Assembly: GCA_946803715.1 (NCBI GenBank)
Contig: CAMPET010000010.1
Location: 96,153-160,152 of the forward strand
Source: Beroe ovata
Lineage: Eukaryota; Ctenophora; Nuda; Beroida; Beroidae
DNA: 64,000 nt
Direction: 5' to 3'
Position numbers and translations under genes: made by a program. This document shows positions 24,701-36,174 of this stretch, piece by piece. How positions within the stretch are numbered: the first letter of the stretch is position 1; each line of letters starts with the position of its first letter. The notes beneath the pieces are model-generated. The model was given only the letters and a program-made list of their open reading frames with translations, was not told the origin of the DNA and did no database searches.

Positions 24701-27700
24701 GAGACGATACAGATTAAATAAAGAGGAAATACTATGAAATTTATGAACAAATCAAATAACAACAACGGTTATTATGCGAGGAATTATAAAGTGGAGTGAT
24801 ATCTTCTCGACACAGATATATTTGGGAGAGGGACTAGAGCATGGCAGCTGTCTTGGTCAATATATGTTATGAAACTTCCAATGATACTTTCAACCTTGAT
24901 TGATTATGCGTGTGCCGGTGAGTGTATGTATGTCTGCATCTACTTTCTCTATGTGTCTGTGTGCGTGTCTGTGTGTGTAAATGTCTGTGTGTGTGTCTGT
25001 GTGTTAATGTCTGTGTCTGTAACTGTGTGTTTGTGCGTGTATGTGTGTCTGCATCTACTTTCTCTATATGTCTGTGTGCGTGTCTGTGTCTGTAAATGTC
25101 TGTGTCTGTAACTGTGTGTTTGTGCGTGTATGTGCAGTGTGTACGCGTTCAAATGCTCTAAGATTACTGACTGCCTTATAACATTTCAGAAATGAATTTC
25201 AGAAGTGTCCAAACTTAAGTGAATTCTTGACACCCAATCATTCCATAGTTCATGACTACGCTAATATATTGGCAGCACTAAGCATGTACTTCCCTCAAAT
25301 TAAAAGCAAAATTCCAATTCAAAAGTGGTACAAATAAACACACCTATAAAACCCTATGAAATGTGCAGCTGCGATACAAATCAGGTAGAAGAAAAGGCAA
25401 CACGGGGATGTGTCTTATTAGAAAACTATAATTCCCGCATCAACCCTGACCAGAGAGGGTATTACTAGCTGCCCGCTGTGGCGCTGTAATGAAGCTGTAA
25501 GTATTCTTAATCTAATTCCATGATTTGATATACGAGTTACAGATCATATCCTTGATAATCACGGTTAACTAGGTCAGTGTGGTGCCAACATTCAACAAAT
25601 TTGGATGTGACCATCAAATTAGGAGGTGACCATCAAATTAGGAGGTGACCATCAAATTAGGAGGTGGCCATCAAATTAGGAGGTGGCCAGGTCTATATTC
25701 TGTGAAGACAGTTGGGCTGATCTCGAAACTTCTTGCTGCATGGCTGTCAAGCTCTACGCAACATAATACTGTAGATATCGAAAGGGGGGATTATATGGGA
25801 TCACTTGAAATGGTCATTTCACCCTACCGGGGGCGGGTTGAACTGGTTAAAGTGTAATGTGAGTTAATGTATGTGAGATAATGCATAAGATTTGGTAATA
25901 CGTTAATAAACGGTGTTTAATTTCAGCCAGTGGGCATAAGTTTTGGGAATGTTGTTCAATCTGAAATTGATTGAATTGTTCTCAGAATCATTCTGAGAAT
26001 AAATTTTGGTCCGAAATAACCATCAGTAATGTTGGTGTTGCTGATGGTGGTTTCTCAAAGTAAGTTGTACTTCATAAGGATGAATCAATTGGATCCTAAG
26101 GTATATGATATGTGATTTATTTAATTCAACTTAGGTATGACACCAAAAACGAAAATTAATATATATCCTTCAAAATCATATTGCTTATTCTTGACAGTGT
26201 AATGTATGTTTCCTGACAAATCGTAATCGATTTCGCATGGTTCTGGCTATGATATATCATGTACCAAGAAATTGGTTACTTCGAACAGAATCAATTTGTA
26301 GGATTTCACCCTACCCTTGCTGGCGGGATTTTATCCGGTGCGGGGCGGATTGAAAATCGCGCGCACCGACGGTAGGGTAAAATCCTACAAAGAATCAATA
26401 TTATGTGAATCAATCTGATCTATGGCGATGTATTGAATCAACTATCAACTTATCAAGTGACCATGATACTTTATCAGGCCATTGATTGCCGATAGTGGTT
26501 CGTATGCCAGGCAATTAACGGAAATGAAAGACTTTTAAAGTTTTAAGGAAAAGCTTTCAGTTGGTAGAAAAAGCAAGAATTTGAGCTCGACTACCTGGTC
26601 TGAGATATGATAGATATTGAACACACTGTCAAACTGCTATCAACGTGTCTTCTCATACCGTCTCACGCACCAATTAAAGGCAGCAGTGGGGTATAAGAGT
26701 AGCTCTGTGATTGTGAAACCACTAAACCAGCAACGTGTATATTATGAAATTAAGATGTTTATCCCCCGTTAACCGTCAGCAAAATATAAGTTGTTGTGAG
26801 AGGTGAAAATTTCCATTCCTCTGAACCTCAATACATTCCTCAACTGCCTGCTTCCTGCAGATGGCGTCATCAGGGCGGAAGGTATAGGATCAGTGACTCT
26901 GAAGATTGACGTTGTTGAGGATCACAATATCAACCAAACTCTGCTACTCCACATTCAGGTTTAGCAGAGACATCCATATCCCAGAAATAATACCACGGCT
27001 CATCAAATTTCCTCAAAATTAGTTCCGGCCAACATTAACTTGAGTTGGACACCAGTCCCTCATTGATGACCCCACTTCTCCCAGACCAATTTGTAATCCC
27101 ACTCAGGTGAAAAGTCCCTTCTCAATCCTGATTACAGAGTCCGCTGCTGGAGTGCCTCCTGCAGAGACCTCTCCTGACTACAGTTACTACACTCTACCAG
27201 TGGGTGTACTTGCTTCCTTCTCACTGTTTACTCTGGATGATTTGGGGAGGAAGCTTGATAGTGTCACCAAGACTTCCTACCACTACACCATGAACAGGTA
27301 TACTGATACTCAGTCCCCGACCGGTTTGAATATTGACCCGTGTATGCCAAATGAGTAATGATGGATGTTAGTTTAATCTAGCCAGTAATTCTACTGGGTA
27401 TTCTACTGGATAGTGGACACTCCTCCACAAGGAGTGGACACTCCTCCACAATTGAATGTTACCGTGGCCATCACTCCACAATTTCATCACTTCTCCCCTC
27501 CCCCTGACTAATATTCCCACCTCCCAAGGATGGATGTGGTGTCAGTGGAAAGTGTACTCTCTAACAACACTCTGACCCTAACTGGACTTACAGTTGGAGA
27601 GGTAAGACAGGCAGATATGGGGGGTAAATCTGGTAAGTCAGGCCCAAATGGGGGGGACTAGAGTGCTAGGATGTTGACACATTTATTTTTTTGTGTATCC

Positions 27701-30700
27701 GCGTTCGTCGATGAGTTAAACTTAAAGGGAAAATATCATAATTGCTAGGGGAAAAAGCACCGCATAAAACATGAAAAAGCAAGAAAACGAATCGCACAGA
27801 AGCTCAGCACCGTCAAATGTTGAATGTGTGAGGTATCACCAGCAGCAATGACACTTCCCCCGCTATGAATCAGTTTAAGCAGTTCACGATATGTTACAGC
27901 AGTGATCCCTGGTGTGGAATTATACTACAAAATATATTACTACGACAACTCGAATTTGAAATATCACACTCCCCTAATATTACACTCCCCTTTCTTGCTT
28001 CAGTACATAGTTTGAATTTAAGTACTTTCATGGTGGTATTTAAAATTGACAGCTCCTAATTGGAAAATTTATGCAACGGTGTAAGTCGAATCTTGATGTG
28101 GGTGAAAAAAGCATGAAATCGCAACAGCTGTAGATAGTATTTTTATTTCCGAAACGGTTGAGTGAGAAGCAGTTTCTCTCCAATGTCACATCATATCACT
28201 CACATATCACTCACATCTCTCTCTCTGACTCCGCGCGATGTTATCACTGCACACTCACACAAACTTCTGACTGACATGATCATATCTCTGGCTCATATGC
28301 TGTGTGACCTCTGGCTCATATGCTGTGTGATCTCTGGCTCATATGGTGTGTGATCTCTGGCTATTACCTCGGTGTAGGCTGCTGGTGGTGCTCAGGACCA
28401 CCCTGAACCATGTCATAGTGGTATCGGGAACCAAGTGCCAGCTTCTTGACATCTCTCTTTTCTGACTCCGCGCGATGTCATCACTGCACACTCACACAAA
28501 CTTCTGACGGACATAATCATATGCTGTGTGATCTCTGGCTCATATGGTGTGATCTCTGGCTCATATGGTGTGATCTCTGGCTCATATGGTGTGATCTCTG
28601 ACTCATATGCTGTGTGATCTCTGGCTCATATGGTGTGTGGTCTCTGGCTCATATGCTGTGTGATCTCTGGCTATTACCTCGGTGTAGGCTGCTGGTGGTG
28701 CTCAGGACCACCCTGAACCATGTCATAGTGGTATCGGGAACCAAGTGCCAGCTTCTTGACATACTTCACCAAGCCCTTGGCCATTGTAGCGTTGCGTACT
28801 ATTTTCTTGCTGGTAACAGTCATGAATTACACAGGAATTTTCGGATGAAATATGCCGTTGATAAGCTGAATAGATAAGGTTGGGAGGTTTGAAAATGAGT
28901 GAAAGTTAAGGGGACAAAATGAGGAGTTTCTGAGCAACGATGAAACCAGAAAATTGTTAAAACACGAATTCGAAAAAAAAAACATATACTGAAGCAGTGC
29001 AATTAGAATAGGTTCTGCAGCAACCATAGGTTTATCAATGCAAAGAAAAAACACAGAAAAACAAGAGGAAAATGTCATTTAATTGACCCGGAACTTTTGG
29101 ATCACGGTAGGTACCNATAGTGGTATCGGGAACCAAGTGCCAGCTTCTTGACATACTTCACCAAGCCCTTGGCCATTGTAGAGCTGCGTACTATTTCCTT
29201 GCTGGTAACAGTCATGAATTACACAGGAATATTCGGATAAAATATGCCGTTGAATAGATGAGGTTGGAAGGTTTGAAAAAATGAGTGAAAGTTAAGGGGA
29301 CAAAATGAGGAGTTTCTGGGCCACGATGAAACCAGAAAACCTGTAAAAAGACGAATTCGAAGAAACATATACTGTAGCAGTGCAATTAAAATGGCTTCTG
29401 ACTTCTGCAGCAACCATAGGTTTATCAATGCAAAGAAAAAACACAGAAAAAACAAGAGGGAAATGTCATTTAATCGAGAAAAGTGGCAGATGACAATGGT
29501 CCCTTCTCTATTCTATTGTCGTCAGTCTGTATGTAGACTAGCGCAATTGTCTGTGTTTATACCTTTTTAATCTGCTTACTACCTACTACCAGAAGCGATT
29601 GTGATCATTAGTGTAAAGAAAGTGTAAAGATTACGTGATTATAAAATCACTTGGGCTGTAAAAAATATGTAGGATATTTTCTGCTTGCTGCACTGAATCG
29701 AGTGAATACGGTGTAAAATTTCTGCTGATATACCAGTAGAGATCGGCCCGAGCAGATTGAAGTTTAAGGGGCTAGGGGAACAGAATCTGAAATAATGAGC
29801 ATACGTGGACGTAGTCCTTAATGGGTTAACCCATTAAAGACTACGTCCACGTATGTGGACACCTAACCGAGTTGGACTTCGGTTTTTCGTTCAATGTTAC
29901 AATGTTACCTTCCTATGAGAACCAAGTCTGACCAATGTAAAAAGTTTCAGTGATGTGGTTTATAAGTCCTGTAGAAATATGTGCAGTATCGTAGTCCACA
30001 GCTAGCCTTGATAAGCCAATGTAAACCGTCCAATCTAATGGAACTATTATAACCATTGGGGAAGTCTGGCGATCTACAATATACAGCCCATTATAAGCGA
30101 TCTCTAGCCCGATAAATTGATCCAATTAAGCAATTAGCATCGACTACCCAGTAGAAACTGTGGACTCAAGACTGTAGGATAAGATATTCTTGCAAAGTGA
30201 CGGTGTTTCATCAAGGTGCCATTATCAGGTGCCATACTAAGGTGCAATATTTAAGTATACTAGCGCACTTATGTACCGTTTTCACTTAAATGGAGTACCG
30301 GGATCTTTTGAGTGCCAACACTCTGTAGATCCCATATCTTATGATGTCAACTTGGCATCATGAGAAATGAGATTTTAAGAATATCAGAGGACAACTGCAA
30401 AAGGATCGAAGTAGTTTTGGGACAGTACAGTAAGGCGTCCATAGACTCGATTTCACAACCAACACTGTCGTCATTTCATTGCACCGCACTATGGACCACA
30501 CTATGGACCACACTATGGACCACACTATGGACCACAATATGGACCACAATATGGACCACAATATGGACCACAATATGGACCACAATATGGGCCCCAAAAA
30601 TACAATAATAATATATGTCGAGAGAACTAGAGAAGTATTTTATTAAAGATCACACACGCACACCACAATATATATTAACTCATCAACCCCTCACAATGAC

Positions 30701-33700
30701 AGATTCTTCTGTGACACCCACTCTCCCTGACACGTGATATTGTGTCACGTGACTACACGTTACTATGCAACCAACCCGCGTCGGGGAGAAATTGTTGCTG
30801 TAAGCACGTGCAGATCTCATCAAGCAACTTCTTAAGTGCACACCATAATATGGACAATGGGGGAGATTGTGCGATCTTTATAAATACGATTCATGGTTTG
30901 TGAAGTGTGATCATTACTTCAATCACGGTCTACACATAGGTTATCTTACTCGGCCAATCAGAACTTAGACTCTCAGAGGGTCACTCGAGTCATATGACCC
31001 CAGTGACCCCACATTCACATTGCTATATGTTATATTGACCCGTGTAGGCAAATATTATGCCATTATGACACTCACACACACTACCACTACAATTGCCCTG
31101 TCATCCATTGAGCGAGTGAGATTGCTATACCTCTCTTAATTGGATTAGGTTTATCCTGTGTAATTGCCAATCATTGCTAATTGGGTCGATATAATTGCTG
31201 GGCCTGCTCAACTATGACATTCAACGTAGCATCAGCTTGAGCAATGTCATTTCCATTGATGCAGTCATCTCATTAGCTCTAACTATCTCACACTTGTGTG
31301 AAATCTCACACTTGTGTGAAATGTGAATGACCACTTTCAGCAAGTAATTGCTAGTAATTGTGATTCCTCCTTAATAATGCCATTCTCTATAATTGGTCAA
31401 GTAATTGCTGAAGTGAAGCGCTGAGATGAATGTGATTACCAAATTATCGGATCTAATTGACAGCCGTGTGATTGTACATACTCAACGACGTGAGCCGTGT
31501 GATGGAACTGGCAGAATTGTTTACTAAATCACTCCACTGTACCTACTATATCACACAATCACGCAAACACTGCAAGTATGTGTGATTTGCGGGGGCTATA
31601 TCATGTGGGTACTTGTGCTGTGGCTGCTTTGTTGTCATGGTCGTGTGGTGATGCAAGCATACTTTATATTATGGTCTATTATATGAACCGAGACATTAGA
31701 AAATCAAACTTGTTGCTCAAATATTTCAAAACGATGAAAGGGCTGGTTGATGTCCGTCGCAAAGAATAAAGGAACAGGATTAGGCTAATCTAATTTTCAC
31801 CTTCGCCGTAAAACCCACGTCACAACACAGCATGAATGGCCACCTCCCCCTCTAAATCCTGCTCTGAATTTCAGTCCACCACAATTCAACTCCCCTCTAC
31901 ATTCCCCCCATTCACTCCTTCTTTAACCACACTTTAAACTCGGATTTAACCCAACTTCCTCACCCCTCACCCCTCTTAATTCTAGTTCTCTTTATCCACC
32001 ACACTTCCACTCAAATTCTCCCCCCATGTCAGGCGATAGTAAGGGTTCACAGTGAAAGTGGGTTAGAGGGATGGCTCTATGTCAGAGTGTCGTCTCCCCT
32101 GGACATCCCTGTCTTCACACTGCTCAGTGGAACCTCGGCCTGCCTCGCCCAGCTCTTGCAGGGTGAGTAATTGTGCTAAGTGGGGGTGAGTTGTACTTAG
32201 AGAGGGTGAGTAATTGTGCTAACTGCTGAGTATTGGTGGGTGAGTAATACTCACTGAGTATATTGGTGATTATATTGGTGGGTGAGTAACTTGTGGGGGT
32301 ACTTCGGACAATTAGATCTATTCACTGCGGTGCAATATGCTTTCCTCTGCGATAATGCTTTTCACTGCTTCACTTTCCACAGATGATGAAGGTGGTGAAT
32401 GGTCGAGTGCAGATGTAGCTATAGCGACCGTGCAGGGTACCATGGTAACTGGTAACGGGTTGGGTGTTACTGAGTTACGAAAACAGATAACATCATCTAC
32501 ACACAGCATTCTCAAGGTACAGAAATCCTCAATTTTGGTTAGGTCCGCTCTCATTCTTTTCAGCTTTCATTTGGTAGAGTGGTAGAGTATGTTTAATGAA
32601 ACTTTAACAACACGGCCACACTTTCTCCAGATAGATGTTGTGAAGATTGAGAGCGTCACAGTGTCCGCACCAGTGGAGACCCGAGTTCTGAGCAACATAG
32701 CAACCCCCAGGACAACCTCTAAAGTGGTTGTTCCCGTTACCATGACAACCACAAAACCCCTGTCTCCCCTTCCTGCCAAGTGTGATAGTGACGGTTTGAT
32801 CAAGGTAAGTCCCTCACTTATCCTTCCGTCAGGGCACCAATAAAAGTCTACTCAATATGGGATTGAAATATGCTGAAAATGATGGGGAAGAAACTTCTCC
32901 GGTTCAATCCTTCCCTCCCTTCCCCTTTTCTTTTAGAATATCATTCTGAATAATTTCCATCCAATTTCATTTCAGGTCGCGTTCCAGTGCTCAACATCGG
33001 ATCCTAGTGTTGTCAGTGTGACACCAGACCTCGAACTTGGTGTCTGTGTGGTTTCAGCGGTGACAGATAATCCAGGTAAGAATGAGGATGCATTTTTGAT
33101 AAAAGAGGTGTCACAATGACGTGTGTTTGTTTCCAATGACTGGTAGGGACAGAAACCAAGGATTTGAAAGGTATATTTTCAAGACAACTCAAATTTAACT
33201 CGAAAGATATGTGAAAACCATGCGAATCAAAAGAGAGTCATAAAAGCTTGTAAAAGATATTGTGGTAATCTAAATAATATGAGCTGTCACCCAGGCTTAG
33301 ACACAAAATCCTGAAAACGCCCCTGAACTCGCATACCCAGCACAACCTCTCTCTCACAGAGTACAAACTACATACCCACAGTCAGTGTAATTACTAATTA
33401 GTCCAATTAGCGTGAGTTAATAATGCAGGTTAATTATCAACCCTGATTAAATATTAGTCTCATATATTCCCCCTCCTCTTCTTGTCCAGTGCGTGGAGAT
33501 CAACATATAATCTCCTCTTTGACTTCTTCAATAGTCCAATCTCTGCACGTGGAGATGCTACTCATTTGCTCTTTGAGAGAATATTCTTCTCCTTTGTCTC
33601 TCCTCCTATCCTCCTCCCCTCCTCTTCCTCGTGGGAAGGATGATCTGTCCTCCTTTCCTCCCTTTCCTCATCGTGAGAGGTGGAGAGGCTCCAGCTTGAG

Positions 33701-36133
33701 ACTTCCCGCGCTACTCTTCAAGCCCTGTAGTGCTATCTTGTTGAGCAACATACCGTGCTTGCGCTCTGAATACCTAGTGTAGGAAGGGTGTGGTGATGTT
33801 TGGAAGGGACAGATGACTAGTGATGTTTCTTGGAGACAATACGATCCAAAACTATTTATCTACTCTACAAGATTTATCTAATCAATATCTCCTACAATCT
33901 TAGATCCCATACCTCCCACATTCGATGATTCTAACACTTGTAGTTGGCTGACCACTTGGTGTGCCCACAGCTTCAATAGCATTCAACACATCGAACCTAC
34001 GTGGGCAAAACCAGGTCAAATTCCACTGCAGTTACGATAAAATTCATTTCACCGATCACAAGATTATCCACATCTTACCCCTCTATTATCTCTCCAAAGA
34101 CCATGCTCCGCTCGTTTATGTTGCTAGGCAACCCACCAAACGCTATGTGAAACATGTTATTGTTGTCCAGGATGCCACGCCCTGTTGTCATTGCAACCAC
34201 GCCTCTCTTGCACGTTCTGATGTTCGTGTCCGATTTGCGCGCGCAGGTGATTGGGCTGCGCGGCGCTATTGACCCTGGGGACGCAGGGTGATATTTTATC
34301 CTGATACAAGCCCATCGGTGCAATTGTGCCGTTGCATAAGAAAGCATGCATATAAAACCTACTGCGTTCCAACATATAATAGAAAATTGTAACGGACATG
34401 GGAATTCGGTCTCGCTTAAGACTAAAACTATTTCCTTGTGTTTGGAATTGGATGGAAGCTCACCTCCACTGCAATATTTCCCGGGCACAATGTGCTGTAT
34501 GTACGGTGTGGAGAAATTGAGACTGTCCATCTGTCCGAATGAGAATATGGACTCGGGAGAGGGCGTGGTGATTGTGTACCTGGGAGTAGAAGAGAGTTAG
34601 ATTAATGAGGAGGAGTGAGGTCTGGGGGAGAGGTAGAGAATAAGGGACTAGAGACCCCTTCAGGTTACCCTTATCTCAAACTATCAACTCCTTGCAAAAT
34701 AAACCTGAGCCCTGATGAAGTTAATAGGATAGGCTTCTGAGATCTTACCAGATGTATCCAGTGTTCCCATACGAGATACTAATCTTGAAATAGCAGACAA
34801 TCTTCTTCATGCTCGATTAGTGGAATACCCTGTGCTATAGTTTGGAAAAAAGTTCATATTGTTGTGGAGATAGAACAATCAAACGTAAACGTGTGCGAGC
34901 GATGCATGAATGAAATAGCTTATATAATGAATTACGAGTGCTTACATAAAAGTAAAGAGGGCTAATCCTAAAATAAAGCTTAATCCTAGTCACGAGAGAC
35001 TGTGTAAAATCGAGCTGTGATTTGTGCAGGACTCATACCAGAGATACATAGTCGATACATCCACTGTACACACCCGCTTTGTTTGATTAATGAACTCGAG
35101 TTAATAATGACCAATTAAACGTACACTATTTCTTGTGCATAGTGAATAGTGTATACTAGTGTATACTAGTGTATAATAGTGTATAATAGTGTATACTAGT
35201 GTATAATAGTGTATACTAGTGTATACTAATTACTAGTGTATACTAGTGTATACCTACTAGTGTATAAAAGTGTATACTAGTGTATACTAGTCTATAATAG
35301 TGTATACTAGTGTATATAAGTGTATACTAGTGTATACTAGTGTATACTAGTGTATACTATGTTGCGTTATAAATATATACGCACTGTTCTAACTCCCAAG
35401 TGCATGCTCTCCGTGCTACGAACTACGAAGTACCTAAATCAGCAGCGTTGATGTAAATACTCTACTAACAACATTGCTAACGATGTTGTTAGTAAAAATA
35501 ACAACATTGCTATAGGAACTAAGCTCAGGCAGGATTTTAATGTTTTGAAGCTAGAAGATCAGATACCGTGTAGGCTGTAGCCAGCGTAAAACCAGCTGCT
35601 CAATGTGTAGGACGTATAACCCACGTAAATCAGTCGAATAAGCTACAAAATAGCTCTAATTCTACCACTGCTAGCTCGGCTTTGATTCTGGAGCGATGAC
35701 AGCTATGTACCCAATTCGGCATCTCAAAAAGAAATAGGATAAAGGGCAACCATGAAAAGGAAATCTATAATAATAGGACATTGACAATAGAAAGGAGCAC
35801 TCTAAATCTATGTATTTTGGAAGGGTGATGCCTTGATATGACTATGATTTGGAGCATTCAATAGTCAATTACCGAAACTAGCACACGCAGATTCATAATG
35901 AGCACCAGATATTTCACTACAAAATGAGAAGCTTGTTCTACCACCCCCTCTCTCTCCTCCCTCTCGAAAATGAACTCATGCCGTGAAGTTTAAACTCGAC
36001 GAATACGCCAGCTCAAGTGGCTGCACCTTTACACCTTATCGCCTGATCTATAGGCAGCTACCGCAGCAGCTATTGTAGTACCTACTAATGATACTTTATG
36101 AATGAGCTCCCGGTCTCTGTTGTAAAAGTTTTG

Positions 36134-36174
<41 letters not shown>

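Larger units (their letters stand above)
21236..26860. other. NUP210 intron, 5.6 kb
   Basis: Includes the remainder of duplicate copy 2 (to about 22785), GT-rich minisatellite 24930-25140, a 19-base tandem repeat 25611-25688 and the MITE at 26296-26390. The open frame near 23128-23394 has no splice support or similarity that I recognise. No gene called. Confidence 0.55.
27602..32032. other. NUP210 intron, 4.4 kb
   Basis: Holds ~24-base CTCTGGCTCATATGCTGTGTGAT repeats (28283-28360, 28505-28675) inside a ~240-300 base tandem duplication. Also present are the possible antisense exon (28678-28784), the duplicated sequence around the N at 29116 (28716-29115 against 29117-29480), the 54-base palindrome at 29801-29854, a 12-base array at 30490-30596, and two adjacent CACACTTGTGTGA palindromes near 31290-31322. 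Confidence 0.6.
26861..34014 (+). other. NUP210: NUP210 exon block C
   Basis: Exons 26861-26958, 27107-27297, 27529-27601, 32033-32162, 32383-32516, 32631-32804 and 32976-33075 are placed by similarity and consistent phase. Examples: VRAEGIGS-like repeat text at 26861 (DGVIRAEGIGSVTLKIDV), GWLYVRVSSPLDIPVFTLLS at 32033, and GGEWSSADVAIATVQG at 32383. A short exon at 33971-34014 (ASIAFNTSNLRGQNQ) is proposed because it fits the phase left by 33075, passes phase 0 to the 40766 exon, and resembles the SASLSSSHFSTEQ region of human gp210. It is the least certain exon of the block. Confidence 0.75.

Noticed and set aside
30358-30608. WTTIWTT / WSILWSI repeat proteins
   Set aside because: A 12-base tandem repeat keeps all frames open; not coding.
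33489-33782. 97-codon frame after an AG at the right phase for NUP210
   Set aside because: Composition is low-complexity Ser/Pro/Leu from a CT-rich tract, it does not resemble gp210, and it has no donor leading to the 40766 exon.
34075-34530. 151-codon minus-strand frame
   Set aside because: No recognisable domain or start context; overlaps other chance frames.
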